DNA of 64,000 nucleotides. Source: an uncultured Lachnospiraceae bacterium. Its GTDB lineage: Bacteria; Bacillota; Clostridia; Lachnospirales; Lachnospiraceae. This document shows positions 1 through 8,386 of this stretch, piece after piece. The translations under genes were made by a program, and so were the position numbers. Position 1 is the first letter of the stretch. Each line of letters begins with the position of its first letter. The notes below the pieces were generated by a model. The model saw only the letters and a list, made by a program, of their open reading frames with translations, was not told the origin of the DNA and did not search any database. The DNA is taken from positions 87,589 through 151,588 of the forward strand of contig CAJUGD010000006.1 in NCBI GenBank assembly GCA_910586205.1, in the 5' to 3' direction.

Positions 1-726
1 GGCTGTAGGCATCCGTTCAGGCAGGCGAATGTTCCCAATCTGCCCTTCCATGGTCCGGTCGTCAATCACCCAATCCCGATTAAGCTCCAGGCCGTTTTCC
101 AAAAGCGCTTTTCGATATCCAAAATACCTGTCTGTTATACTGTTACTAGCCAAAAGAGTTCCCACATACGCGATTTCCCTGTGCCCCTGCTCGATCAGAT
201 AATTCACCATCTTGTACATTCCATAATAATTATCTGCCATTACAGAAGGAGCCCGAAGCCCCCGCATCATAAAATCCACCATAACCATAGGCAAATCCGG
301 CTGACTGTCTAAAAACTCCAGATACTTTCTGCTGATCTCGCCAATCACAATCACACCCTGAACCTGCTGTTCCATTGCAAACAGCGGAAGCTGCAGCGCG
401 TCCTCCCTCTCATGGCGCAGCACCTCGAACAAAATCACACAGCTATGCAGCCCTGCAATCAGCGAAAGCTCCTGATAAACCTTCCAATAGTAAGAGGGAT
501 AAGGTCCCAAATACTTTTCTCCGATAATCACCCCTATGTTCAGTATCTTTTTTCCGTTCCCTCCGCTGCTTCCCCTGGTCTGATATCCCATCTCAGCCGC
601 CACCTGCTTAATCCTTGCCCGCAGCTCCTCACTGACCCCCTTCTGCCCTGCCAGTGCGTTAGAAACCGTGACCGTGCTTACCTGCAGCTTCTCTGCTATA
701 TCAGACAAACGAACTGTTTTTTTCAT
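1..726 (-). CDS. LacI-family transcriptional regulator, C-terminus cut by window edge
   Basis: The reading frame is open from an ATG at 726 to the left edge (242 codons seen). The first 60 residues are a LacI helix-turn-helix (VRLSDIAEKLQVSTVTVSNALAGQKGVS) followed by the hinge. After this comes a periplasmic-binding-protein-like effector domain with stretches such as VIVIGEISRKYLEFL and ADNYYGMYKMVNYLIEQGH. Family members are about 330-345 residues, so roughly the last 90 are missing. A perfect-spacing sigma-A promoter lies just upstream. The target sugar genes are probably off the left edge; nothing to its right looks co-regulated. Confidence 0.93.
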   Translation of the reverse strand, partial: MKKTVRLSDIAEKLQVSTVTVSNALAGQKGVSEELRARIKQVAAEMGYQTRGSSGGNGKKILNIGVIIGEKYLGPYPSYYWKVYQELSLIAGLHSCVILFEVLRHEREDALQLPLFAMEQQVQGVIVIGEISRKYLEFLDSQPDLPMVMVDFMMRGLRAPSVMADNYYGMYKMVNYLIEQGHREIAYVGTLLASNSITDRYFGYRKALLENGLELNRDWVIDDRTMEGQIGNIRLPERMPTA

Positions 727-763
727 TTAATTTACCCACCGATTTTTAATATACTTTAACTTT

Positions 764-792
764 AGTATACTTAATTTACTTAAATATGTCAA
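764..792 (-). promoter_or_regulatory. Sigma-A promoter of the LacI-type gene
   Basis: On the minus strand TTGACA (787-792), a 17-base spacer and TATACT (764-769) stand about 40 bases upstream of the ATG at 726. AT-rich near-palindromes around the -10 could be an autoregulatory operator, but this is only suggestive. Confidence 0.8.
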
Positions 793-859
793 TATTTTTC
801 AAAAGGCACAATCATCTTCTTATCAAAACAGTCCGGACTTTATAACCACTGCAGATTTA

Positions 860-895
860 ACTCTCTTTTGATGATGTCCAATCATCAAGAGTTTC
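860..895. other. Hairpin of unknown role
   Basis: TTGATGAT (868-875) and ATCATCAA (881-888) form a perfect 8-bp stem with a 5-base loop. It is extended by AACTC/GAGTT across a 4-base bulge. The plus strand continues with a T-rich tail, but no plus-strand gene precedes it. The rest of 727-1143 holds only the LacI promoter and the rpsR terminator. Confidence 0.4.
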
Positions 896-1000
896 TTTTA
901 TTTATTCTGCAAAAGCAGTCGGTATATTATGCAGAAAATAACAATTTTGAAGATATCAAAAAATTCACTTTCATATCCGCAGAAAATGAGAAATTTTAAT

Positions 1001-1046
1001 ATTAAAATATGGAGAACGTTATGCTTAATCATAACATTCTCCATAT
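1001..1046 (-). terminator. Rho-independent terminator of rpsF-ssb-rpsR
   Basis: A 16-bp stem (1007-1022 with 1031-1046) has one position that is a G-U pair in minus-strand RNA. It has an 8-base loop and is followed on the minus strand by TTTTAAT. It lies about 100 bases after the rpsR stop codon. Confidence 0.8.
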
Positions 1047-1143
1047 ATCTTACTCTGTACCCTGTTTATCAGTATTAATGATAAGTTGTTGTAAACACTT
1101 ACCAATGTAGAACTAACATCTTCAGGCTTTTCACTATCCTATA

Positions 1144-1410
1144 TTAATCACATGTATATGGCATAAGAGAAATATGGCGGGCTCTCTTAATTGCAACTGT
1201 CAAAGCTCTCTGATGCTTTGCACAGTTTCCGGTGATTCTTCTGGGAAGAATCTTACCTCTCTCTGATACATATCTTTTCAGCTTATTTGTATCCTTATAA
1301 TCAATAACGCCGTTTTTCTCACCGCAGAATACACATACTTTTTTTCTTCTGCGAACGCCGCCTCTTCTTACCTTAGCGCCTTCGGGCTTATCCGATTTAT
1401 TGAATGCCAT
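1144..1410 (-). CDS. rpsR: 30S ribosomal protein S18
   Basis: An 88-residue protein, slightly longer than E. coli S18, with the family core [25 protein letters not shown] and the C-terminal [23 protein letters not shown] CxxC pair (CVFC) near residue 26 plus C and H in NCAKH suggest the zinc-binding form common in Clostridia. It is the last gene of rpsF-ssb-rpsR and is followed by a strong terminator. S18 binds S6 and the 16S rRNA platform. The start ATG has the ribosome site GAAGGAGG upstream. Confidence 0.98.
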   Translation of the reverse strand: MAFNKSDKPEGAKVRRGGVRRRKKVCVFCGEKNGVIDYKDTNKLKRYVSERGKILPRRITGNCAKHQRALTVAIKRARHISLMPYTCD

Positions 1411-1465
1411 TGGTACTGCCTCCTTCTTCGATTAATCCATGTCTCTCAACTGGAAGCCGGTCTGC

Positions 1466-1930
1466 TTAGTTGAAAGGCAATCCCTCATCTTCTACACCAT
1501 CCGGGATGTTCATGAAGCCATCGCCAATCGCGCTGGACGGAGCCGGCCTGGAGGTAGGCTGATAATCATAACCGCCATTGCCCCCGCCGCCTGCATTCTT
1601 GCTGTCGGCAAACTCCTGATCATCCACAATAACATCTGTGGTATAAACACGCTGACCTTCTCTGTTGGTATAACTGCCAGTCTGAATGCGGCCCGAAACC
1701 AGAACCCTCATCCCCTGATGAAAGTATTTCTCGGCAAACTCCCCTGCCTTGTCAAATGCCACGATATTAATAAAATCCGCATTCTGCCCCTGATCGCCAT
1801 CCTGACTTCTGGCACGGCCTCTGCGGTCTACGGCAAGGGTATATCTGGCTATTGCCATGGAACGTTCACCCTGCGAATATCTTACCTCCGGATCCCTGGT
1901 CAGTCTACCCATAAGAATTACTCTATTCAT
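1466..1930 (-). CDS. ssb: Single-stranded DNA-binding protein
   Basis: A 154-residue SSB. The OB fold covers residues 1 to about 105 (MNRVILMGRLTRDPEVRYSQ; FINIVAFDKAGEFAEKYFHQGMRVLVSGRI), then a Gly/Pro-rich flexible tail. The acidic C-terminal tip that docks partner proteins reads DEGLPFN, so the usual terminal Pro-Phe is followed by one extra Asn. It sits between rpsF and rpsR in the classical Firmicutes order and is expressed with them from the promoter upstream of rpsF. It coats single-stranded DNA during replication and repair. Confidence 0.97.
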   Translation of the reverse strand: MNRVILMGRLTRDPEVRYSQGERSMAIARYTLAVDRRGRARSQDGDQGQNADFINIVAFDKAGEFAEKYFHQGMRVLVSGRIQTGSYTNREGQRVYTTDVIVDDQEFADSKNAGGGGNGGYDYQPTSRPAPSSAIGDGFMNIPDGVEDEGLPFN

Positions 1931-2000
1931 ACCATCACTCTTCCTTTTTAAGCTGGTCGTCTGCTCCTATAACAGCCCGCTCTTTGGACTGCTATCTATC

Positions 2001-2294
2001 TTACTGCTCGTCCTGCTTTACGCAAAGATATCGGATCACCGGCTCCATAATACGAATATGGGCTTCCACTTCGTTGGGGCAGTTAGAATCCGCTGTCTCG
2101 AACTGGATGAAGTAATAGAAAGCTTCTCTCATCTTCTGAATCTCATAGGCAAGTCTCTTTTTGCCCCAATCGTCCACATTGGTCACGGTTCCGCCAAAAC
2201 GGGTAATATAACCTTGCACCTTCTCCAATGCGGCTGCTCTTTCTTCATCTTCGAGTTTTGCGCTCAGAACAACTGCTAACTCATATTTGTTCAT
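2001..2294 (-). CDS. rpsF: 30S ribosomal protein S6
   Basis: A 97-residue S6 starting MNKYELAVVLSAKLEDEE. An upstream in-frame ATG at 2396 exists, but the start at 2294 is preceded at ideal spacing by AGGAGG (about 2302-2308), and S6 proteins begin at this point. Conserved features include the central DDWGKKRLAYEIQKMREAFYYFIQF and the C-terminal HIRIMEPVIRYL. S6 pairs with S18 on the small-subunit platform. First gene of the rpsF-ssb-rpsR operon; in many bacteria the S6:S18 complex also binds the operon leader, and the roughly 65-base leader here leaves room for such a site. Confidence 0.97.
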   Translation of the reverse strand: MNKYELAVVLSAKLEDEERAAALEKVQGYITRFGGTVTNVDDWGKKRLAYEIQKMREAFYYFIQFETADSNCPNEVEAHIRIMEPVIRYLCVKQDEQ

Positions 2295-2367
2295 TGCTTT
2301 ACCTCCTTGTGGTCTCTGGCCCTTGATTTTTCTGTCAAGAGCAAGGAATAATGTGTCACGAATTAAT

Positions 2368-2396
2368 ATTTTAACAGAATATGCCACTAATTGCAA
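2368..2396 (-). promoter_or_regulatory. Promoter of rpsF-ssb-rpsR
   Basis: Minus strand TTGCAA (2391-2396), 17 bases, TAAAAT (2368-2373), giving a leader of about 65 bases before rpsF. Confidence 0.7.
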
Positions 2397-2440
2397 GTAC
2401 TTTTTCGGATTTGAATACCGCTTTAAATACCGCTAAAGGC

Positions 2441-3688
2441 CTACTGATAAATCGGATACTTATCACAAAGCTTTGTCACCTGCTCCCGAATGGCATCTGC
2501 TTTATTCTCAAAGTCTGTGGCCGCCATCCAGATGCACTCTGCGATCACCGGCATATCCTCCTCCTTTAATCCGCGGGAGGTAACAGCCGGGGTTCCAATC
2601 CTCACTCCGGAAGTAACAAACGGGCTTCTGGGATCATTGGGTACCGTATTCTTATTAAGCGTAATATAAACCTCATCACAGCGGTTCTGAAGCTCCTTGC
2701 CGGACACCTCCATTCCCCGCAGATCCACCAGCATCAGATGGTTGTCCGTCCCTCCTGTCAAAAGCTTAAAGCCCTGGGCTGTCAAAGCCTCTGCCAATGC
2801 TGCTGCATTTTTCCTAACCTGGGCCTGATATGCCTTAAACTCCGGCTTCAGCGCCTCCCCAAAGCAGACTGCTTTTGCTGCAATCACATGCTCTAAAGGA
2901 CCTCCCTGAGTCCCTGGGAAAATAGCCTTATTAAAATTAAACCTGTCTGCCGCCTCCTGATTGGCAAGAATCATACCGCCTCTTGGCCCTCTCAAGGTCT
3001 TGTGGGTCGTAGTTGTCACCACATGAGCATAGGGAATCGGACTGGGATGCTCACCTGCAGCCACCAAACCGGCAATGTGAGCCATGTCCACCATCAGAAA
3101 GGCTCCCACCTTATCCGCCACTTCGCGGAACCGTTTAAAATCAATCTCCCTGGCATAAGCACTGGCACCTGCCACAATCAGCTTCGGCTTGCTTTCAACG
3201 GCAATTCTCTCCAGCTCATCATAATCAATGTAGCCCTCATCATTAACCCCATAGGGCACAATGTTAAAATACAGGCCGGAAAAATTCACCGGGCTTCCAT
3301 GGGTCAGGTGACCGCCGTGATCCAAATTCATTCCCATAACCGTGTCCCCTGGCTTTAACATCGCAACAAACACAGCCATGTTGGCCTGGGCTCCGGAGTG
3401 AGGCTGTACATTGGCATAATCACACCCAAACAGCTTTTTCGCCCGTTCTATGGCAATAGTTTCCACCACATCCACATATTCACAGCCGCCATAATACCGC
3501 TTACCCGAATATCCCTCTGCATATTTATTGGTAAGAACCGTACCCATTGCCATCATAACCGGCTCCGACACAATATTCTCCGAAGCAATCAGTTCCAGAT
3601 TCCTCCTCTGACGAGCCGCCTCCTGCTCAATAGCCTTACCCACCTCCGGGTCATAATCCGTAATAAGCCTCATAATATCATTTACCAT
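2441..3688 (-). CDS. glyA: Serine hydroxymethyltransferase
   Basis: A 415-residue PLP enzyme converting serine and tetrahydrofolate to glycine and methylene-tetrahydrofolate in the cytoplasm. The length and whole sequence match the family. The N-terminus carries LIASENIVS, followed by [24 protein letters not shown] and [11 protein letters not shown]. The Schiff-base lysine is near residue 230 in [14 protein letters not shown]. The start ATG is preceded by AAAGGAGAATATT. It is a single-gene unit with its own consensus promoter; the convergent or downstream neighbours are not part of its operon by spacing. Confidence 0.98.
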   Translation of the reverse strand: MVNDIMRLITDYDPEVGKAIEQEAARQRRNLELIASENIVSEPVMMAMGTVLTNKYAEGYSGKRYYGGCEYVDVVETIAIERAKKLFGCDYANVQPHSGAQANMAVFVAMLKPGDTVMGMNLDHGGHLTHGSPVNFSGLYFNIVPYGVNDEGYIDYDELERIAVESKPKLIVAGASAYAREIDFKRFREVADKVGAFLMVDMAHIAGLVAAGEHPSPIPYAHVVTTTTHKTLRGPRGGMILANQEAADRFNFNKAIFPGTQGGPLEHVIAAKAVCFGEALKPEFKAYQAQVRKNAAALAEALTAQGFKLLTGGTDNHLMLVDLRGMEVSGKELQNRCDEVYITLNKNTVPNDPRSPFVTSGVRIGTPAVTSRGLKEEDMPVIAECIWMAATDFENKADAIREQVTKLCDKYPIYQ

Positions 3689-3712
3689 AATATTCTCCTT
3701 TTCTGACCGAAA

Positions 3713-3786
3713 GGCACTGGTTCTCTGTTCCAGCGCCCTTTTTTCTGATGTGTCTGATTATAGTACAGTTCAGCAATCCATGTCAA
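3713..3786 (-). promoter_or_regulatory. glyA promoter and leader hairpin
   Basis: A perfect sigma-A promoter lies on the minus strand: TTGACA (3781-3786), 18 bases, TATAAT (3757-3762). The roughly 60-base leader contains an 8-bp hairpin (3713-3720 with 3730-3737, one G-U pair, 9-base loop) that ends shortly before the ribosome site. No known folate or glycine riboswitch pattern is visible; the leader is too short for either. Confidence 0.75.
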
Positions 3787-3910
3787 GAATTATCCTGCCA
3801 TTTTACTCCCCTGCCGTTTCCCCCGGGTTTTCTGCAGCTTCTTCTGCGCCGCACTCACAAAAAAATACTTGGCATTCGTTCGCATATGAACATCACTTAT
3901 GCAGAACCCG

Positions 3911-5632
3911 CTAATGCAGCTTATACTCCCTAATCACAATCTGCAGCGTCCTTCTCCCATTATACTCATTCACATCCGGATAATACACCACATCCATCAT
4001 CTTCTTTTCCCCCAGCTCCTCCAGAAAACGATCTCCTTCTGTAAACAGCATCCCATCCATAGCCAGTCCCTTTTCTGTCACAAGAGACAGCTTCACCGCG
4101 TTCCGGTTCTTTCCCAGCACCCGTGCACTGCGGATCTGCAGCCCTTTCTGCGCAAACTGAGGCTTTTCATTCCCCTGCCCAAATGGCTCCAAGAGTTTTA
4201 GCTCCTCCACCAGTCCTGATGATATGTACTCCAACGGCATAGCTGCATCAATCCATACTTTGGGAATAAAATCCTCTGGCTTTAAGTCTGCCTGCTCATT
4301 CAACCGCCTCCTAAGCTCCTCTACATGACCTTCCTCTATGGAAAATCCTGCAGCCATAGGATGCCCGCCGAACTTTAAAAACAGCTCCTGCACCCCACAC
4401 ATTTCCCGATACATATTATACGCCTCAATAGACCGGCCAGAGCCCTTTACACATCCCTCTCCCCTGGTCAATACAAAGGTTGGCCGATTCCAGGCTTCCC
4501 GCACCCGCCCTGCAATGATTCCTGCCACAGACTCATGACAATCCGGCAGAAAGATCACCAGAACCGAATCCTCTTTATACTGCTCCTCTGCCTGTCTGAC
4601 AGCCTCCTCCACCCCCTTCTGGGTCATAGTCTTGCGCTCCTCATTTAATACCCTCAGCTCATCTGCCATAGAAGCTGCCTTCTGCTCATCCTGGCACAAA
4701 AGCAGTTCTAACGCCAGCTTTGCCGTCTGCAGGCGTCCGCTGGCATTTAAACAAGGGCCGATCACAAAACCAATATGATATGCGGTCAGATTCCGGATGT
4801 CCAGCCCGCAGGCATCCACCAGCTTTCTAAGCCCAAGGCTTTTTGTCTCTGAAATCTTCTTCAGCCCCTGCCGCACAAGAATGCGGTTCTCATCCTGCAG
4901 CCGCATTACATCCCCCACTGTAGCAATAGCGGCAAACTCCAGCATGTCCTCCCATTCCCCTGCCGGCACTCCAAACGCCTCATATAAAGCCTGAACCAGC
5001 TTATAAGCCACCACTCCTCCGCAGATTCCCTTAAAAGGGTAAGAGCACGTTGCCTGCTTTGGATTTACAACCGCGTCTGCCGGAGGAGGGAGCTCTTTTC
5101 CGTTTTCGTCAAAGGGCACTTCATGATGATCCGTAATGATCACGGTCATTCCCATCTCCTTGGCCATGCAGATCTGATTCATCGCCGCAATCCCATTATC
5201 ACAGGTAATGATTGTGTCAATTCCATCATCATAGGCTCTCTGAATAATGGATTCATTGATCCCATACCCGTCCCGGATTCTTTCCGGAATCTGGTAATCA
5301 GCCTTTGCGCCGCACCGCCTCAGCCCCTGGTACAAAAGATACGCAGAACAGATTCCGTCAATATCATAGTCCCCTACAATCCGAATCCTTGAGCCTTTTC
5401 CTACTTTTTCTCTTAAAATACAGACAGCCCGATCCATATCCTTTAAAAGATGAGGATCATATAGATCCGCCAAAGTTCCATAAAGATACCGATTAATTTC
5501 ATCTTCTCCTGTTATATCCCGATTGCGGATAATTCTGGCTGTAACCGGACTGACGTTAAAACGCTTTGCAAGTCCATCAAAATCCGCCCTTTTCGTCTGC
5601 AGCATCCATATTGCCTGTTTATCCTGATTCAT
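3911..5632 (-). CDS. recJ: Single-stranded-DNA-specific exonuclease RecJ
   Basis: A 573-residue RecJ of normal length, a 5'-3' ssDNA exonuclease for recombination and mismatch/base-excision repair. DHH-superfamily metal motifs are present: DYDIDG (88-93), CDNG (144-147) and TDHH (167-170). The DHHA1 part contains RQGLKKISETKSLGL and the nucleic-acid-binding GGHPMAAGFS near residue 420, followed by the OB-fold C-terminal domain. Its ATG overlaps the stop of the preceding HAMP/coiled-coil gene by four bases (ATGA), so translation is probably coupled. It is the last gene of a run that begins with a secreted barnase. Confidence 0.96.
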   Translation of the reverse strand: MNQDKQAIWMLQTKRADFDGLAKRFNVSPVTARIIRNRDITGEDEINRYLYGTLADLYDPHLLKDMDRAVCILREKVGKGSRIRIVGDYDIDGICSAYLLYQGLRRCGAKADYQIPERIRDGYGINESIIQRAYDDGIDTIITCDNGIAAMNQICMAKEMGMTVIITDHHEVPFDENGKELPPPADAVVNPKQATCSYPFKGICGGVVAYKLVQALYEAFGVPAGEWEDMLEFAAIATVGDVMRLQDENRILVRQGLKKISETKSLGLRKLVDACGLDIRNLTAYHIGFVIGPCLNASGRLQTAKLALELLLCQDEQKAASMADELRVLNEERKTMTQKGVEEAVRQAEEQYKEDSVLVIFLPDCHESVAGIIAGRVREAWNRPTFVLTRGEGCVKGSGRSIEAYNMYREMCGVQELFLKFGGHPMAAGFSIEEGHVEELRRRLNEQADLKPEDFIPKVWIDAAMPLEYISSGLVEELKLLEPFGQGNEKPQFAQKGLQIRSARVLGKNRNAVKLSLVTEKGLAMDGMLFTEGDRFLEELGEKKMMDVVYYPDVNEYNGRRTLQIVIREYKLH

Positions 5633-6924
5633 TCTGATCCATCCTCATCTTTTGTCATCATATGCTGGCTTTGCTGCTGTGCCTCTGGCTCTCCATCCTG
5701 GAAAACCGGCTTTTCATTCCGTTTACGCCACTCCAGCTCCGCTGTCTGCCAAGCTGCCCGCTCGGTCTCCCGCTCCAGTTCCGCCTCCAGACGGGCAGCC
5801 TTCCCGGTCTCCCGCTTCAGCTCTGCCTCCAGACGGGCAGCCTGCTCTGCCAGCTTTTCCCGTTCCACACGAAGCCCGGCTGCCCGCTCCCGCTGCTGCT
5901 GCCGTTCCTTTTGCAGCTCCTCTATTTCCGCCCGCTGCTTCCTCAGCTCGGATTCCATAGAAGTCTCATTTTCCCTCTGCCGTCTTTTAATCTCCTTTAA
6001 GCGGCTTTGCAGGCTGGTAAAGCCATACAGAATCGGTGCAAAGTCCCCCCGGTATGCCTGCTCACAGCCAGACCTTGCCTGAAAATTCTCACTTCCCGTC
6101 TCCCGGAACAAATAGATCTCATCCTTGACAATGTCCTCCAGGCGCTGAATCATCTGATTCATTGCATCCTCCAGGATTCCCAGCTCATCCCTGGAACTGC
6201 AGTTAAGACGCACATCCAGATTTCCATTTGTAACCCGCCGCGCCGCATCCATCAGGGCCTGTACCGGCCCTTCAATGGCATGGATCAGATACCAGATAAG
6301 CCCTGCCATAATCAATGTGACGATTCCAATGACCCAAAGCTTCACCATATACATTCGGTCATATAATGCCTCTGCCTGATTTTTCTGAACCTCCGCCGCC
6401 TGCTTATCATGAGCCACTGCCTCCAAAAACAGGCTGCTGGCCTTTTCAAACAGCTCCTGGGAATGTCCCATCATCATGGCAGTAGCCTTTTCCCTGTCAT
6501 TTCCTTTACTGGTCTCAATCAGTCTCTCACTGTATTCCAGATACCCGTTCCAGGCTACCTCGGCCTCATCCATAAATGCCTGATCAGAATCCCAGGTGGG
6601 AAGCTGCCGGTATTCCTCAAACTTTACCTCAATCTCCCCCCGGATCCGTCTCATCTCCTGCTCCAGCGCTTCCATCAGTTCTGGATCTGTGGTAACTGCA
6701 TGACGGCTCTCCTTGATCCTGTAATCAGATGTTGCCGTGTTTAATTCCTCTGCCGCGATCACTGCATTGATCCAGATATCAGATGTCTCATCCCCGGCCT
6801 GCTTAATGCGAGACGCAGTAAAAACTGATTCCCGCTCCAAGATCAGCAGTCCAAGAACACAGACTGCCCCCAATGCCATCAGTTTTGTACGGATCCTGAT
6901 ATCCCGCATAGGCTTTATCCTCAT
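5629..6924 (-). CDS. MCP-like membrane protein with HAMP domain and C-terminal coiled coil, no known output domain
   Basis: 431 residues. There is a membrane segment at about 13-29 and a helical extracellular region (about 30-190) resembling four-helix-bundle chemoreceptor sensors. A second membrane segment (about 193-215) is followed by a HAMP domain (GPVQALMDAARRVTNGNLDVRL, DELGILEDAMNQMIQRL). Where a chemoreceptor would have its long signalling hairpin or a kinase its catalytic core, there is a short linker. A charged coiled coil (about 310-400) follows, with imperfect 14-residue repeats of the type AARLEAELKRETGK. No CheA-binding tip, kinase, GGDEF or phosphatase motif is visible. It overlaps barstar and recJ by four bases on each side. 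The start has AAGGAGATAGATT upstream. Function unknown. Confidence 0.85.
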   Translation of the reverse strand: MRIKPMRDIRIRTKLMALGAVCVLGLLILERESVFTASRIKQAGDETSDIWINAVIAAEELNTATSDYRIKESRHAVTTDPELMEALEQEMRRIRGEIEVKFEEYRQLPTWDSDQAFMDEAEVAWNGYLEYSERLIETSKGNDREKATAMMMGHSQELFEKASSLFLEAVAHDKQAAEVQKNQAEALYDRMYMVKLWVIGIVTLIMAGLIWYLIHAIEGPVQALMDAARRVTNGNLDVRLNCSSRDELGILEDAMNQMIQRLEDIVKDEIYLFRETGSENFQARSGCEQAYRGDFAPILYGFTSLQSRLKEIKRRQRENETSMESELRKQRAEIEELQKERQQQRERAAGLRVEREKLAEQAARLEAELKRETGKAARLEAELERETERAAWQTAELEWRKRNEKPVFQDGEPEAQQQSQHMMTKDEDGSE

Positions 6925-7241
6925 AATCTATCTCCTTCACCATTCTGAAAATTTTTCTCAAGCTCCTGAAAAATTACACATAAATGCGGATTTTCCTCCT
7001 GGGCATCCTGAAAAACCCGGATGACCCGGTTCAGATAGCTTATCAGCCGTTCATCCCTCTCTGGTCCGTCCTCTGTTCCAAACACCCCCACACAGGTATC
7101 CTCACTCAGCTCTGTCAGCATATCATACAGCGCATCCAGATTTTTCCCATAATAGTCCGGAAATTCCAACATCAGCGCCATATAATCCTGTACCTGTTCC
7201 CGGGTCTTGGTCACATAAAAATCCAGCAATATTTTCTTCAT
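6921..7241 (-). CDS. Barstar-family ribonuclease inhibitor
   Basis: A 106-residue acidic protein matching the barstar fold, with the hallmark PDYYGKNLDALYDML, where Asp/Glu and aromatic residues plug the barnase active site. The middle strand (CVGVFGTEDG) and C-terminal helix follow the family pattern. It begins 12 bases after the stop of a secreted barnase homologue, the classical arrangement of toxin and cytoplasmic immunity protein. Its 3' end overlaps the next gene by four bases. It likely protects the producing cell from barnase molecules not yet exported. Confidence 0.92.
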   Translation of the reverse strand: MKKILLDFYVTKTREQVQDYMALMLEFPDYYGKNLDALYDMLTELSEDTCVGVFGTEDGPERDERLISYLNRVIRVFQDAQEENPHLCVIFQELEKNFQNGEGDRL

Positions 7242-7253
7242 ACCAGCTTCCCC

Positions 7254-8045
7254 CTAATATAGCTGTTCAAATGTCTTGTAATGGTCTTCCGTATAAAAGA
7301 TCAGGCCGTCATTAGAATAAATCAATCGTTTAGCCCCTCGATAGCCTCCCTCATAGTCCAAATCACACTCATAATATTTTCGTCCCTTTTTCTCCGGAAG
7401 CATTCCTTCATAATTTCCAAAATAACTGCCCCCAATGCTCATTCCCGGCGCCACCTGATCCAAATTTCCTTTCTTGCTGTCCCATCCCAGATCCTGTGCT
7501 TCCTTCTTCGTTATATAATTATCCGGAAGATACCCATAAATATGAAGGTACAACGCCACCTCATCCTTTGAAATATAAGTGCCGTCCTCCTCAATCTCAA
7601 TCGAATCTCCATTTAAGGATGAATTTGTTTCATCTGAGTATTTCTGATCTTCCCCCTGTTCGGATTTTTCTGTTTTCTTTCGGTTCTCCCCCTCGCCGGA
7701 CTCCTCCGATTCCTTCTGATTCCCGCCCCCGCCGGACTCCTCCGATTCCTTCTGATTCCCGCCCCCGCCGGAGTCCTCTGATTCCTTCCGGTTCTCGTCC
7801 CCGCCGGATTCCTCCGGTTCTCCCCAGTCTTCCGATTCCTTTCCTTCACCTGGTTCTTCCCCAGCCTCCGATATTTCCTGCGCTTCTGCGGCCTTCTCGC
7901 CCTGTACAGTCTCCTCCACTTTCTGTTCTTGCACGAGAGCCCTTTCCGGCTGGCCCCCTGAAGCTGTCCCGCATCCTGCTGCTGTCCCCAGCACCAGCAT
8001 AACCATCAGAAGCCACACAAGCCCCTTTTTCCATTTCTTCCACAT
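7254..8045 (-). CDS. Lipoprotein-anchored barnase-type guanyl-specific ribonuclease
   Basis: 263 residues from the ATG at 8045, which has the ribosome site AGAAGGGAG; an upstream ATG at 8075 lacks one. The signal peptide ends in a lipobox-like TAAGC (Cys25), so a lipid-anchored or secreted protein is expected. Residues 26 to about 150 are a Glu/Ser/Gly/Lys-rich spacer with 12-residue tandem repeats. The last 108 residues align throughout with barnase (LPDNYITKKEAQDLGW, GNLDQVAPGMSIGG). The barnase catalytic set is retained: Lys180 (Lys27), Glu226 (Glu73), Arg236 (Arg83), Arg240 (Arg87), His255 (His102). Barnase Arg59, a main barstar contact, is Tyr212 here. Barstar follows directly. Confidence 0.95.
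   Translation of the reverse strand: MWKKWKKGLVWLLMVMLVLGTAAGCGTASGGQPERALVQEQKVEETVQGEKAAEAQEISEAGEEPGEGKESEDWGEPEESGGDENRKESEDSGGGGNQKESEESGGGGNQKESEESGEGENRKKTEKSEQGEDQKYSDETNSSLNGDSIEIEEDGTYISKDEVALYLHIYGYLPDNYITKKEAQDLGWDSKKGNLDQVAPGMSIGGSYFGNYEGMLPEKKGRKYYECDLDYEGGYRGAKRLIYSNDGLIFYTEDHYKTFEQLY
7696..7803. repeat. 36-bp tandem repeat inside the barnase linker
   Basis: Three head-to-tail 36-bp units begin at about 7696, 7732 and 7768. The first two are nearly identical and the third diverges; a partial fourth follows. They stay in frame and encode the 12-residue unit NQKESEESGGGG, so length changes would only alter linker length. Confidence 0.88.
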
Positions 8046-8386
8046 AACAAGTCTCCCTTCTGATAAGCTTCCCATTATAGCTTTCGAATTTTTAGATATT
8101 CATGCCAGTCTGTCTTAAATGTAATGATAGCAAAGTCAAAAGAAACATGAAAAAATAACCCGAATGCAATCATTTTAACACAACTTTTCCATTCACGCTA
8201 CCTTTCAAACCTTATCTGTTTCACCAAACTGATTTCATCTGTCATTGTTCACGCCATGACTAATTATTTCACCGATTAATCATGAGCCAAATACTCCAGC
8301 TCTCATTAATGTCCTCATTTGCAATATGACCTGGGATATCTCATGTATACAGCAATTTTCTTATCTCCTAACAGCAGTCACAGCAT

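Noticed and set aside
412..759. 115-codon plus-strand frame opposite the LacI-type gene
   Set aside because: It mirrors a clear LacI helix-turn-helix gene on the other strand, has no ribosome site and resembles no protein.
1439..1951. 170-codon plus-strand frame opposite ssb
   Set aside because: Antisense shadow of a conserved SSB gene.
3689..3760. Folate or glycine riboswitch upstream of glyA
   Set aside because: The leader is only about 60 bases with one simple hairpin and lacks the conserved cores of those riboswitches.
5652..5960. Pro/Ala-rich plus-strand frames opposite the coiled coil
   Set aside because: Mirror images of Glu/Arg-rich heptad codons on the minus strand.
7696..7803. 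Possible CRISPR array (36-bp units)
   Set aside because: Units abut without spacers, stay in frame and code for a linker. No cas genes are present.
7613..7849. Arg/Asn-rich frame across the barnase linker
   Set aside because: An out-of-frame reading of the 36-bp repeats on the same strand; no start signal.
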